A stretch of 64,000 nt of DNA, taken from the NCBI RefSeq assembly GCF_038443385.1, contig NZ_CP151726.1, positions 2,232,001 to 2,296,000 on the forward strand, written 5' to 3'. Both the position numbers and the translations under genes were made by a program. The number at the start of each line of letters is the position of its first letter. The stretch's first letter is position 1. This DNA comes from Stieleria varia. Lineage in GTDB: Bacteria; Planctomycetota; Planctomycetia; Pirellulales; Pirellulaceae. This document shows positions 9,665 to 19,903 of the stretch, one piece after another. Below the pieces are notes generated by a model, which was not told the DNA's origin, did no database searches, and saw only the letters and a program-made list of their open reading frames with translations.

Positions 9665-10471
9665 TCAGGGGTTGGTGAAGATGTGGCCTTTTTGAGGGCC
9701 GTCTTTGGTCAGCGTCAGGATCTCGGGGCCTTCTTCGGTCATCAGAATCGAATGTTCAAACTGAGCCGATGGCCGGTTGTCTTTTGTTCGCACCGTCCAA
9801 CCGTCCGCTTTGTCGCAACGCGTATAGCGTGATCCGGCGTTGATCATGGGTTCGACGGTGAAGCACATTCCGGGATAGAGCCGATCGATCCTGCTTTGTC
9901 GGTTAGGAAAGTGGGGGATCGATGGGTCCAAATGGAACTGTTTGCCCAGCCCGTGGCCGACGTACTCGCGGACCACGCTGAAGCCGCGATCCTGTGCTTC
10001 GGGCACAATCGTTTCCCCGATCACAGCCACGCGGCAGCCGGGAGACAACGCGTCGATGGCCAAATACATGCAGTCAAACGCACACTGGGTGACCGCCAAA
10101 CGCTCTTCGGAAACGGAGCCGATCAGGAACGTTTCGCTCTGGTCACCGTGCCAGCCGTCCACCACGGTGGTGATGTCCACGTTCACGATGTCACCATCCT
10201 GCAACACATAATCCCCGGGGATTCCGTGGCAGATGACTTCGTTGACACTCGTGCAGCAACTACGAGGATAATTCTGATATCCCAGTGTGGCCGGTTTGTG
10301 ACCGTTATCGATCGTCCACTGATGGACCATTTCATCGATCGCCCGCGTGGTGATGCCTGCTTTGACATGCGGACGCAAGTAGTCCATCAACATGCCGTTG
10401 ACGCGTCCGGCACGCCGCATTGATTCGCGTTGAGCGTCCGTGAGAATGAGTTTTCGTTGCTTTTGCAGCAT
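9665..10471 (-). CDS. map: Methionine aminopeptidase, type I
   Basis: A 268-residue metalloprotease that removes the initiator methionine from new proteins. Metal ligands are visible in order: the first Asp in VNVDITTVVDGWHGD near residue 100, a second Asp eleven residues later, His in EYVGHGLGKQFH, Glu in TVEPMINAGS and Glu in QFEHSI. The substrate-binding HGIPG is near residue 85. I start at the ATG at 10471 (MLQKQRKL), the normal family start. The longer reading frame to 10603 would add 44 residues without any family match. It is divergent from the secretin-type gene. Confidence 0.95.
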   Translation of the reverse strand: MLQKQRKLILTDAQRESMRRAGRVNGMLMDYLRPHVKAGITTRAIDEMVHQWTIDNGHKPATLGYQNYPRSCCTSVNEVICHGIPGDYVLQDGDIVNVDITTVVDGWHGDQSETFLIGSVSEERLAVTQCAFDCMYLAIDALSPGCRVAVIGETIVPEAQDRGFSVVREYVGHGLGKQFHLDPSIPHFPNRQSRIDRLYPGMCFTVEPMINAGSRYTRCDKADGWTVRTKDNRPSAQFEHSILMTEEGPEILTLTKDGPQKGHIFTNP

Positions 10472-10956
10472 CTTGGGCAAATGAGTGAGCAAGAGAAGTG
10501 ACTGATAAAAGGAAAAGTGCCGGAAATGCGGGTTCTCGCGGCCAGTGGAAACCCCGAATGGATCGCAAAATTCGCCATGTGTGCCGCCAGCTCGTCCGTG
10601 CACTTCAGGCCCTGCCCAAATATCATGAGCCTCGAAATCTTAGCAGCAAGGATCTGCCCGCCCAAGTATCTGATAATGGGATTCTTTGACCGTTTTTTGG
10701 GACGAGAAACTGGGGTTGGCAGCCAAGGAAGGCGTCGGGTCGGGCGAATCGAGTTGGAACACCCTGGAAAACGGCATTCCTCAGCAGAACTTGGGTGGAA
10801 TGCAGGGGTTAGAACGCATAGCAAACGGCTATTCTGACCACAATGCGGTCTCGCTGCTGTCCGCCAAAGCATCCTTTTTGCTGGCAACTAGGATGGAGCG
10901 GTTCGGTTTCGAACCCGCGCCGATCACATCGACTTATCTCAAGCAATTCACCGAAG
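10472..10956. other. Divergent intergenic region, no supported gene
   Basis: The 485 bp between map and the secretin-N protein. Overlapping short reading frames occur on both strands, but none has a motif, a convincing ribosome-binding site or family-like composition. It must contain the two divergent promoters; I could not pick either with confidence. Confidence 0.5.
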
Positions 10957-13900
10957 ATGCCCAACCACATTCGACTCTTTTCCGCTGCCCTGCTGGTCTC
11001 GCTTTGTTGCGGTCCGGTTGTTTGGTCTCAGGATACAGCATCGGAGCCCACTGCCAGCGAATCGGCCAGTGGGGCTACCGGCGAGTCCACAGACGGCGAC
11101 CAACCTGCGGATTCGGCCAGTGAATCGGCCAGTGATTCGGCCGCCCCCCAAGACGCATCTTCCCCACTGCCCGCCACCAATCCTCCCGCCGATACCAACC
11201 CTTCCGCCGACACGCCGGCCGAATTCCCCAACCCCAATGACGTGACGCCCCAAGAGGCTGCCCGAATTTTGCTTGAGCAGATGGACCGCCCAGACGAGTT
11301 TGCCTCGCAAAGACCTTCCGGCCTTCGCCTGAATTTCACGGGTGCGAGTTGGAAAGAAGTTTTGCAGTGGTTGGCCGAGGAAGCAGACTTGTCGTTGCAG
11401 GTTGATCAATATCCTCCCGGCAGCGTGAACTTCGTCGATACCGCCGACACCTACAGCGTCGCCGAAACGTTGGACTTGCTCAATCGCCTCTTGTTGGATC
11501 GTGGCCACGCATTGGTCCGACGCGGCCGCATGCTGTTCTTGATCGACTTGGAGGTCGAGAATGCAGCCAAGCTGATCAGCGAAATGGCCGAGTTGGTCAC
11601 GCTGGAAGAATTGGACAACCGTGCCCACAGCGATATCGTCAGCGCGGTGTTTTCACTCGGCAGCATGACGCCGGAACAAGCACGTCAACAACTGCCCGAG
11701 ATGGTGGGGCCTTGGGGACGCGTGATTGTGTTGGAAAGCGCACGTCAGGCCAAAGTCACCGAAACGGTCGGCAAGTTGCTCGCGATCCGAACGATGATCG
11801 CAGCCTCCAATCAAGAAGTCTTTGAGCTCGTCCTCAAGAATCGCGATGCGAATGAGATCTTGGAAGTCGCGCGTCCGCTGCTGGGTCTGGAGGCCGGCGA
11901 AAATGCGAGCGACGACATTCGCATTGCCGTCGGACTTTACGGAGACCGCATTTACGCGATTGGTTTGCCGGCAAAGATTTCGATCCTGCAAGGATTGGTT
12001 GAGAAAGCTGACCAGCCTTTGAAAACCGATGGCGAGGCGGATGACGAAGCGCTCGCCAAGCCTTTCTTTAAGTCTCATCCGGTTCGCACGGCAGACATCA
12101 CGACGGTGTTCGAAATCTTGCAAACGTTGCTGCAAGATGAACCCACCGCACGCATCGCGATCGAACCCGTTACGAGTTCCATTGTGGCGTTCGGTCGCCC
12201 ATCGACCCATCAAACCATCACCGACATCATTGCGCAGCTGGAAGGCAATGGTAGCGGCGAACGTCTGGAGATCATTCAGCTCAAACGATTGGAACCCTCG
12301 CAAGCACTGTTGACGATCAACAAGTACTTTGGCATCACCGAAGAAGAAGGTGGACCGGAAGGACCAACGGTCGACGGCGATCCTGCCACCGGCAAGCTGT
12401 GGGTTCGTGGAACCGAAGACGAAATCAAACAAGTCCAAGAGTTGATCGAAAAACTCGACGGAGACACCGAACTGGCATTGCTGGGCGGTCGCGTCCGTAT
12501 GCTGCCCTACTCGGGACGCGAAGCCGAACAGGCGCTGCAGCAACTGCAAATGATTTGGGAACGATCGGGCAACAACAATCGCATCCGCGTGGTCACCCCT
12601 TCGGGACGTGAGGTCCCAGGCGGCAGCGGAATCCCAGAGCGTCGAATTTTTCGCGAAGGTGAGTCGAATTCCGGGCCCACACGGGAACAACAAAACGATA
12701 CGGAAGAACAACAAAGCAGTGACCCGAACGATCAAGTCAAGCGATCGGGAAAACGTGGTTCCGATGCCGGTCGCTTTTATTACTTGACGCAGGCACCTGC
12801 AAATTCGGAAGCCGAGACTGCTGATTCAGACGAACAGGCATCGGGCAAGGGCGCCGATATCGTGATCCAATTCACGCCCAACGGCATGCTGATCGCATCG
12901 GATGACACCGAAGCGCTCAATCAAATGGAAACACTGCTGGGCATGTTGGCGACTTCCTCCGGAGCGGCCAGCGATGTCCCCACGGTCTATTGGCTCAAAT
13001 ACATCAAAGCGGATGCGACCGCTGAGTTTCTTGCCGAAGTCATGGGAGGTGCCGATTCCTCCATCTCGTCAGTGACCGATTCCTTGATGGGCGGCATGGG
13101 CGGTGGAATGCTCGGTGGCTTGATGGGAGGAATGATGGGCGGCGGAGGCGGCGGTAGCACTTCGTCGGCGAAATCCATTTTGACCAGCACCGGTTCGGTC
13201 AACATTGTTCCCGAAATGCGTCTCAACGCGTTGTTCGTTCAAGGCGGTCCGACTGACTTGCAGTTCATCGACATGATCTTGGAAAAGATCGATCGGATCG
13301 AAAGCCCCGAAGACATTGAGTTGGTCAACAAACCCCAAGTCATTCCCGTGCTATATCAAGACGCAGCGGAAGTCGCCAAGGTGGTCAAAGAGGTCTATCA
13401 AGACCGTATCGAAGGACAAGAACAGGGCGGCGGTCGTGGGGGTGGTGGCGGCGGTCAGCCATCGCCTCAAGATTTCATCGCAGCCCTACGCGGCGGCGGT
13501 GGCGGTGGTCGCGGTGGACGGGGCGAAGCCGCCAAGAGTGAACCGGCCAAGATCAGCATTTCCGTCGATACCCTGGGCAACTCACTCATCGTTCGCGCAC
13601 CCCCGCAAGATTTTGCTGAAATCCAGTTGCTGGTTCGTGCGCTGGACGACACGGGCAAAGAAAACGAAGTGACCACCTCCGTCATCACGATCCCCGGTGG
13701 CGTCAGCGGCGATGCCATGATCCAAGCTCTCTCCGCAGTCATGGGCCAAAACCAAAAGAAAACGGACTCAAACACAGCCAACAGCACGTCTGGTGCGACT
13801 CCGACGCCCGGCGCCGGTGGTGCTCCTGATGCTGCTGCGATGGACGCGATTCGCCAACGGATGCGAGAGCGGTTCGGTGGCGGAGGCGGTGACTCGGGTG

Positions 13901-14031
13901 GCCGGCCCTCGTTCGGTGGCGGAAGTCCCTTTGGTGGCGGCAGCCCGTTCGGTGGTGGACGTCCCGGTGGCGGGGGCGGCGCTCCTGGTGGTGGTGGCAG
14001 GCCTGGCGGCGGAGGACGAGGAGGTCGTTGA
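10957..14031 (+). CDS. Secretin N-domain repeat protein (GspD/PilQ-like), glycine-rich
   Basis: A 1024-residue exported protein with a signal peptide (residues 1-24, ending VVWSQ). A Ser/Ala/Pro-rich linker (about 25-90) follows, then an N0-like domain near residue 105-170 (LRLNFTGASWKEVLQWLAEEADLSL). Four or more secretin_N-type repeats follow (for example PVRTADITTVFEILQTLL, PTVYWLKYIKADATAEFL, PQVIPVLYQDAAEVAKVV). They are interrupted by Gly/Met-rich (about 708-735) and Gly/Arg-rich linkers, and the tail is very Gly-rich. I find no C-terminal secretin barrel signature, so it may be a periplasmic ring or scaffold protein rather than the pore itself. The GspE and GspF genes directly downstream support a role in type II secretion or a type IV-pilus-like machine. 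Confidence 0.8.
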   Translation: MPNHIRLFSAALLVSLCCGPVVWSQDTASEPTASESASGATGESTDGDQPADSASESASDSAAPQDASSPLPATNPPADTNPSADTPAEFPNPNDVTPQEAARILLEQMDRPDEFASQRPSGLRLNFTGASWKEVLQWLAEEADLSLQVDQYPPGSVNFVDTADTYSVAETLDLLNRLLLDRGHALVRRGRMLFLIDLEVENAAKLISEMAELVTLEELDNRAHSDIVSAVFSLGSMTPEQARQQLPEMVGPWGRVIVLESARQAKVTETVGKLLAIRTMIAASNQEVFELVLKNRDANEILEVARPLLGLEAGENASDDIRIAVGLYGDRIYAIGLPAKISILQGLVEKADQPLKTDGEADDEALAKPFFKSHPVRTADITTVFEILQTLLQDEPTARIAIEPVTSSIVAFGRPSTHQTITDIIAQLEGNGSGERLEIIQLKRLEPSQALLTINKYFGITEEEGGPEGPTVDGDPATGKLWVRGTEDEIKQVQELIEKLDGDTELALLGGRVRMLPYSGREAEQALQQLQMIWERSGNNNRIRVVTPSGREVPGGSGIPERRIFREGESNSGPTREQQNDTEEQQSSDPNDQVKRSGKRGSDAGRFYYLTQAPANSEAETADSDEQASGKGADIVIQFTPNGMLIASDDTEALNQMETLLGMLATSSGAASDVPTVYWLKYIKADATAEFLAEVMGGADSSISSVTDSLMGGMGGGMLGGLMGGMMGGGGGGSTSSAKSILTSTGSVNIVPEMRLNALFVQGGPTDLQFIDMILEKIDRIESPEDIELVNKPQVIPVLYQDAAEVAKVVKEVYQDRIEGQEQGGGRGGGGGGQPSPQDFIAALRGGGGGGRGGRGEAAKSEPAKISISVDTLGNSLIVRAPPQDFAEIQLLVRALDDTGKENEVTTSVITIPGGVSGDAMIQALSAVMGQNQKKTDSNTANSTSGATPTPGAGGAPDAAAMDAIRQRMRERFGGGGGDSGGRPSFGGGSPFGGGSPFGGGRPGGGGGAPGGGGRPGGGGRGGR

Positions 14032-14184
14032 TCTCCTGGAAATCACAACAGACCGTCCAACCACGACATTTTGTATGACGACCGACGACCTATTTCATGT
14101 CAAAATGAACTTCGTCGTTCTGTCGCCCAGCTTTCGCTGCCAAAGCAAACCCAGCCAGATCCCATCTCTCGGAATTCCCCACCC

Positions 14185-15879
14185 ATGATCATGCACGCCG
14201 GAGAAATCCTGAAACGTCGCGGACTGTTGACCGACGACCAACTGGAAAAAAGCCGTAGCGGTGACTCGACCAGCGTGGTTCAGTCAGCGATCGACAACGG
14301 TTTCGTTCAGGAACGCGAGGCGCTGCAGGCTTTGGCCGAAGAAGTCGGGCTGGAGTACATCGATCTACGCGACATCGAGATCGACCTGACTGTCTTGAAG
14401 GGGTTTCCGCAGAAACTGATCTATCGGCAGTCTCTGTTTCCCATCCGCTGGCAAGACGAGTCGATCGTCGTTGCCACGTCGGACCCCTTGGATTTGTATC
14501 CGCTGGACGAAGCCAGCGCGGCAACTGGCCGCAACATCATTCCCGTCGTCGCCGAACGCGCCGAAATTGCCCGGTTGGTCAAACGGCACTTGGGTGTCGG
14601 TAGCGAGACCGTCGAAGGCTTGATGGCGGCGAAGGTAGATGACGACGGCGTTGAACTGCTCGAACAGATCGAGTCCGATGGCAGCGAACTGAGCGAGATG
14701 GCGCAAGAAGCCTCCGTGGTTCGGCTGGTCAACGAAATCCTGCTCGAAGCGATCGAAACGCGAGCCAGTGACATTCACATCGAAACACAATCCGACGGGT
14801 TGGTGATTCGCTATCGAATCGACGGCATTTTGCATCCACAACCGGCGCCGCCGGAGATCAATCGCTTTCAAGCCGCGATCATCAGCCGCTTGAAGATCAT
14901 GGCACGATTGAACATCGCCGAAAAACGACTGCCCCAGGACGGGCGGATCAAACTGCGAGTCCACGGACGCGAAGTCGACATTCGTCTCAGTGTGATCCCC
15001 ATGATCCACGGCGAAGGTTTGGTGATGCGGGTCTTGGACAAATCTGCCATGGTCTTTGACTTGTCAAAACTCGGCATGTCAGCGGAGATCTATGAGCGAT
15101 TCAGCGAGCTGATCGAGCTGCCGCACGGGATCGTGTTGGTCACCGGCCCGACCGGTAGCGGTAAAACGACGACGTTGTACAGCAGCTTGCTGCAGATCCG
15201 CAGTCCCGAGACAAAGATCATCACCACGGAAGATCCCGTCGAGTATCAGCTCGATGGCATCAATCAAATCCAGGTCCACGCGAAGATCGGATTTACTTTC
15301 GCTGCATCGCTGCGGAGCATCCTGCGGCATGACCCCGACATCGTGCTCGTCGGCGAAATTCGCGACTTGGAAACCGCCGAGAACGCGATCCAAGCGTCGC
15401 TGACGGGGCACTTGGTGTTCAGCACCCTGCACACCAACGACGCATCGAGTGCATTCACTCGGTTGGGTGACATGGGCGTCGAACCTTTCCTCGTTGCCGG
15501 TACGGTCGAAGGCGTCATGGCACAACGACTGGTCCGTCGGCTTTGCAAGTCATGCAAAGAATCTTACCAGCCGACCAAAGATGAACTACCGAAGGATTTT
15601 CCTTGGGACCGCGCCGACAACGCAACGTTCTTTCGACCCGTGGGATGCCGCGAATGCCGCGGATTCGGTTATCAAGGTCGATTGGGTATCTATGAGCTGT
15701 TGACGGCCAACGAACGTATTCGTGAACTGGCCCAAAATCGGGCGAGCAGTTGGGACATCCGCAAAGCAGCAATCGAAACAGGAATGCGGACACTGCGAAT
15801 GGACGCATGGGACAAGACCATCGCCGGACACAGCAGTGTGGACGAAGTCTTGCGAGTGACGAAGGGTGAGACGCTGTAA
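14185..15879 (+). CDS. gspE: Type II secretion/type IV pilus assembly ATPase (GspE/PulE/PilB family)
   Basis: A 564-residue cytoplasmic hexameric ATPase. The N-terminal MshEN-type domain (about residues 1-150: GEILKRRGLLTDDQLE, LEYIDLRD) precedes the ATPase core. The core has Asp box ETRASDIHIETQ, Walker A GPTGSGKTTTLYSS near residue 320, Walker B HDPDIVLVGEIRD near 385, and His box TGHLVFSTLHTNDA near 410. Four cysteines in CKSCKESY and CRECRGFGYQGR form the zinc-binding module typical of GspE/PilB. The start is the ATG at 14185 (14191 is also possible). It ends two bases before gspF. Confidence 0.95.
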   Translation: MIMHAGEILKRRGLLTDDQLEKSRSGDSTSVVQSAIDNGFVQEREALQALAEEVGLEYIDLRDIEIDLTVLKGFPQKLIYRQSLFPIRWQDESIVVATSDPLDLYPLDEASAATGRNIIPVVAERAEIARLVKRHLGVGSETVEGLMAAKVDDDGVELLEQIESDGSELSEMAQEASVVRLVNEILLEAIETRASDIHIETQSDGLVIRYRIDGILHPQPAPPEINRFQAAIISRLKIMARLNIAEKRLPQDGRIKLRVHGREVDIRLSVIPMIHGEGLVMRVLDKSAMVFDLSKLGMSAEIYERFSELIELPHGIVLVTGPTGSGKTTTLYSSLLQIRSPETKIITTEDPVEYQLDGINQIQVHAKIGFTFAASLRSILRHDPDIVLVGEIRDLETAENAIQASLTGHLVFSTLHTNDASSAFTRLGDMGVEPFLVAGTVEGVMAQRLVRRLCKSCKESYQPTKDELPKDFPWDRADNATFFRPVGCRECRGFGYQGRLGIYELLTANERIRELAQNRASSWDIRKAAIETGMRTLRMDAWDKTIAGHSSVDEVLRVTKGETL

Positions 15880-15881
15880 CG

Positions 15882-17093
15882 ATGCCTACCTTTGCCTACA
15901 CCGCCCGCGACATGTCGGGCAAACAGGTCTCCGGGACACTCGAAGCACAGAGTGAACGCGAAGCAGCTTCGCTGTTGTCTGAACGCTCGCTGTTCCCGAT
16001 CAAAGTCAGCGATCACGTCAACACCGGTACTCGTTCACTCTTTGGCAACCGAAAGAAAGTCAAAGGGCAAACGATGGCTGTGTTTTACAACCAGCTCGCA
16101 TCGTTGCTCCGCAGCGGCGTGCCGATGATCCGATCGCTGACCGTGTTGAGCGAACAATCAGCCGATCCCGTTTTGGCGGAGGTCGTGCGTGAAGTCCGCG
16201 CCAAAGTAGAAGACGGCGAACCGATGGGCCAAGCGATGGCTCGTTTCCCGGGTGTGTTCAGCGAAATGGGGATCAACATGGTCCGCGCAGGCTCCGAAGG
16301 CGGTTTCCTGGAGGACGCTCTGGATCGCGTGGGCAACTTTACCGAACTGCAAGAGGACCTCAAGGGACGCACGATCAGCGCTCTGGCATATCCCGTGTTC
16401 CTGTTCTCAATCGGATCGCTCGTCATCACCGGATTGCTGGTTTTCATCGTTCCCAAATTCGATTCCATGTTCGACCGACTCCGGGACAAAGGCGAGATGC
16501 CCGCGTTGACCGAAGCACTGCTGACCGTCAGCGGTTGGCTCGGTTCTTACGGTTGGATTTTGGTGCCGGTGATGTTGGGATTGTTTTTCTTGGTGCGAAT
16601 GCAGCTCAGTACCGAAGAGGGCAAGACATGGTTTGACGGGGCGAAACTAAAGATCCCGGTACTCGGCGGCATTCTGATGAATTTGGCCGTCGCCCGATTT
16701 TGTCGCGTGTTGGGAACGCTGTTGGGCAACGGTGTCCCGATCCTCAAGTCGTTGGAAATCAGTCGCACCGCCGCCGGCAATCGCTTGTTGAGCCAATCGA
16801 TCTCCAATGCGACCGAGAACATCCGCGGCGGCGATGCACTTGCCAGCCCGTTGCGAACCTCGGGATTGTTTCCAGGACCTGTCGTGGAAATGATCAGTGT
16901 GGGCGAAGAAAGCAACTCGTTGGAACGCGTCTTGCCAGAAATCGCCGACTCGTTGGAGAAACAGACATTCCGTCGGTTGGATTTGTTCGTGCGTCTGCTG
17001 GAACCGATCATGCTGCTGATCATGGCCATCCTCGTGTTGGCCGTCGTCTTGGCACTGCTGATCCCGGTTCTCAAGAGCAGCTCATCCATCTAA
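15882..17093 (+). CDS. gspF: Type II secretion/type IV pilus inner-membrane platform protein (GspF/PilC)
   Basis: A 403-residue protein with two T2SSF domains, about residues 65-190 and 265-390, each with the family pattern (FYNQLASLLRSGVPMIRSLTVL and FCRVLGTLLGNGVPILKSLEIS). Three membrane segments are visible (about 170-190, 220-240 and 375-397). It anchors the assembly ATPase and pushes pseudopilins out of the membrane. It starts two bases after the gspE stop, so it is surely in the same operon. No pseudopilin gene (GspG-type) follows within the window. Confidence 0.95.
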   Translation: MPTFAYTARDMSGKQVSGTLEAQSEREAASLLSERSLFPIKVSDHVNTGTRSLFGNRKKVKGQTMAVFYNQLASLLRSGVPMIRSLTVLSEQSADPVLAEVVREVRAKVEDGEPMGQAMARFPGVFSEMGINMVRAGSEGGFLEDALDRVGNFTELQEDLKGRTISALAYPVFLFSIGSLVITGLLVFIVPKFDSMFDRLRDKGEMPALTEALLTVSGWLGSYGWILVPVMLGLFFLVRMQLSTEEGKTWFDGAKLKIPVLGGILMNLAVARFCRVLGTLLGNGVPILKSLEISRTAAGNRLLSQSISNATENIRGGDALASPLRTSGLFPGPVVEMISVGEESNSLERVLPEIADSLEKQTFRRLDLFVRLLEPIMLLIMAILVLAVVLALLIPVLKSSSSI

Positions 17094-17601
17094 GCAAGTG
17101 CCTTGGGCGTATGGTGACGTTCGTTTGCGACTTGGAATGTCGGCCGACCATTGTCGCTCGACTTTCCAAGTCGATAGCGTGTCCTGGCATCCGTTTCGCC
17201 AATTCCAAACGCTCAATTGCCCAGACGGCCCCCTCCCTCGCATTCGCCTGGACGGCTCTGCTCGACCTCCCCCAAGTTCCTTGGTGGAGGTGTCCAGGGA
17301 GTAGGAATAGCTCTAAAAAGGACACTTCTCGCTGATCGTCACCACTGGTTCCCAGGCTCCTGCCTGGGAACCCAATGATTAGCAGGCTCCTGCCTGCCGA
17401 TCTGCTGACAATTTCCAGGCCACGCTGACTTTCGCGAGGCAGAGACTCCATGGCAGTGCGTTCCCAGGCGTGAGCCTGGGAACGAGCGTTCTGCGGGGTG
17501 GCGATCAGCGAGAAATGTCCTAAAAAGCCTTGATGCATCGAGTACATTTCAAGGATTGAACTGCTCACTTTCCAACTGGGATCATTCATCAGCTGCGATC
17601 G
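17094..17601. repeat. Intergenic repeat block after gspF
   Basis: 17229-17293 is a half copy of the CCCCCTCCCTCGCATTCGCC element family found at 9301-9471 and 19904-20075. At 17346-17372 and 17460-17483 lie two copies of the palindrome GTTCCCAGGC/GCCTGGGAAC, and a shorter relative GCAGGCTCCTGCCTGC sits at 17382-17397. I see no gene or clear terminator in these 508 bp. Confidence 0.65.
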
Positions 17602-19842
17602 ATGACGCGGAGGGCTCGTTCAAAGAGATGTTTCGCAGCTCCACACCCGACACAAAGGAATACCCTCATTTTGCGTTCAACTAACTTGCCACATCACACT
17701 GCGATTGCAAGAGTCGTCATCGCCATCATGTTCGTGATCGCGGTGCTTGCCCAGTCGACAGTCAACTGGCATCACGCGTCTGGCGCAGAATCTCCTCTCG
17801 CTCTCCGCCCCGTCGGATCACTTCAACTCGTCGCTAGTAATCATCTGACAGTGACGGTCACTGACGACGTGATCACGCTGGTGACAACGGGATCGGACCC
17901 CTATTTGATCATGCAAATGATTCCGCGGGTCGATGGTGCCGAAGATCAGATTCTGGCCTGCGATTACTTTTGCCCGACGGGGATCAGCGCAATTGAATTT
18001 CGCATCGGTCCTCCGTTCCCGCACACGTCGGCTGCCTTGCCCGCGTTCTCGCCGGCGGAAGGATGGACAACATGGTCCGCGAACATCGGACGTTTGGCAC
18101 CGACTGCCTGGGATGGAAGCAAAACCAAACAGTGGCGAGTCGATTTCGGCAGTGAACCAGAGGTCCAGATTCAGCTCCGCAACGTCCATGTTCGCGCGCT
18201 AACGCCACAAGAAATCGAGTCGAGGGATCGGTACGACGCACTGAAAAAAGCAAAGCAGGATGACGCGGCCAATCTGCTGGACTATGTGCAGCGAATGATG
18301 CCCGCAAGGATCTCCAGAGTGATTCGTGTTGGTGATAACATCCAGGTGCAGGGTCAAGTCGACGAGCAGGAGCTACGCAACGATACCGTTGCTGTCGTTG
18401 TCAGGTCACCGGAACAATTGGCAAGCCGCGCGATTTCAAAAGTCGAGTTGGCGACGGCCAAACGCATCACGCCCGATGACAACGGTAACTTCGCCATCGA
18501 CGTGCCGGTCGACGGATGGCCTGGCAGCGAATCGGCGTGTGCAAGGTTTCAACTGGTGCGATTAAGCGGTGACACGGCTGATCGAGCAGTTTCACACTGT
18601 CGCTACATCGAGGCCACTGCTTTGAACTCGTCAAACGACTTGCCCGAGCCGCCGCCATTGCGGTCCGCCAAGGGACTGACATGCATCACATCCCGATTCA
18701 ATGCGGACCAACTACGTGATCTGGGGATTCGCCACTGCAGTGTCAACGTGTTGCTGGGCGGATTGGTCGATGACCAGCCTCGTCCGGGATACCAGCGTGT
18801 TGAACTGCCGTCGGGTAAGTGGTACGCGAATGTGAGGAGACTGTCCGGACTGGATCACGATGTCAGGATGGCCAACGAGGCCGGTGCGGTGGTCGCTGCG
18901 ATCCTCTTGATTCGTAATCGTTCCAAGGGCGACGAGTCGACGCTCGCACACCACGAGGCCGATCCGGCGGGCACCTATGCGATGCCGGATCTGACCACCG
19001 ACGAATCAATTCGCCGCTACAGAGCCACCTTGGAATTGCTGGCCGATCGATACGCGCGAGCAGACAACACGTACGGCAGGATCGATCATTGGATTGTGCA
19101 CAACGAAGTGGACTACGGATGGCAGTGGACCAATATGGGCCAACAACCGATGCCGCTGTTCATGGACCACTACATCAGCAGCTTGCGATTGGTCGACCAT
19201 TGCATGCGACGAGTCAATCCTCATGCCCGCGCGTTCATTTCACTGACCCATCGTTGGAACGTCCCAGACAACCAGCCGTGGAAAACGTACGCGCCACGCG
19301 AGATGCTGCATCATTTAATCGACCGGTGTCGCGTTGAAGGAGACTTTCCGTGGGGAATCGCCTATCACCCGTATCCAGAGAGTCTGTGGAAATCCGACAC
19401 ATGGAACGATCGCCAAGTCAGCGATACTTTGGACACACCATTGATCACGATCCGCAACCTGCCGGTGTTGGAGACGTTCATGCAATCGGATTTGGCAAGA
19501 ACCTCTGACGGCAAGGTGCGGCCGGTGTTGTTGAGCGAACAAGGGTTTCACGCGCCGATGGACGATCCCGAGGCGTTGCAGCGTCAATCGGCTGCGTTGC
19601 TGTACACATGGCAGCAGATGCGGAAATGCCCCTCTATTTTGGCATTCGACTATCACCGGCCCAGCGACCATCCAAACGAAGGTGGCTTGATGCTGGGGCT
19701 GCGTGGTTTGCCGACACCAACGAATCCCTTGGGCGAACCAAAACCTGCCTGGAGTGTGTATCGCGACATCGCAACACCGCGCGAGTCGGACCTGATGCGG
19801 CAATACAAGCCTTTTTGGTCCAACGCGAATATGGACCGCTAG
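17602..19842 (+). CDS. Exported DUF5722-like protein, putative glycoside hydrolase
   Basis: A 746-residue protein with an N-terminal membrane/signal segment (about residues 38-60). A beta-rich N-terminal half (about 65-330) is followed by what looks like a TIM-barrel hydrolase in the C-terminal half (about 360-740). HWIVHNEVDYGWQW near residue 500 and RPVLLSEQGFHAP near 640 fit the acid/base and nucleophile glutamates at the ends of strands 4 and 7 of clan A glycoside hydrolases. The domain resembles DUF5722, from memory. An alternative start would be the TTG at 17671. No neighbour indicates the substrate; it is flanked by repeat blocks on both sides. Confidence 0.6.
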   Translation: MTRRARSKRCFAAPHPTQRNTLILRSTNLPHHTAIARVVIAIMFVIAVLAQSTVNWHHASGAESPLALRPVGSLQLVASNHLTVTVTDDVITLVTTGSDPYLIMQMIPRVDGAEDQILACDYFCPTGISAIEFRIGPPFPHTSAALPAFSPAEGWTTWSANIGRLAPTAWDGSKTKQWRVDFGSEPEVQIQLRNVHVRALTPQEIESRDRYDALKKAKQDDAANLLDYVQRMMPARISRVIRVGDNIQVQGQVDEQELRNDTVAVVVRSPEQLASRAISKVELATAKRITPDDNGNFAIDVPVDGWPGSESACARFQLVRLSGDTADRAVSHCRYIEATALNSSNDLPEPPPLRSAKGLTCITSRFNADQLRDLGIRHCSVNVLLGGLVDDQPRPGYQRVELPSGKWYANVRRLSGLDHDVRMANEAGAVVAAILLIRNRSKGDESTLAHHEADPAGTYAMPDLTTDESIRRYRATLELLADRYARADNTYGRIDHWIVHNEVDYGWQWTNMGQQPMPLFMDHYISSLRLVDHCMRRVNPHARAFISLTHRWNVPDNQPWKTYAPREMLHHLIDRCRVEGDFPWGIAYHPYPESLWKSDTWNDRQVSDTLDTPLITIRNLPVLETFMQSDLARTSDGKVRPVLLSEQGFHAPMDDPEALQRQSAALLYTWQQMRKCPSILAFDYHRPSDHPNEGGLMLGLRGLPTPTNPLGEPKPAWSVYRDIATPRESDLMRQYKPFWSNANMDR

Positions 19843-19903
19843 CCTCGACTGCTCAAAGTTTGCTGTTGACACGTCTTGTTGAAGCCACTGCTTTATTCCC
19901 TGT

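Noticed and set aside
10387-11123. Frames of 145-166 codons across the map/secretin-N gap
   Set aside because: They run into the true genes on other frames and have unlikely composition (Arg, Pro and Ser rich) with no motif.
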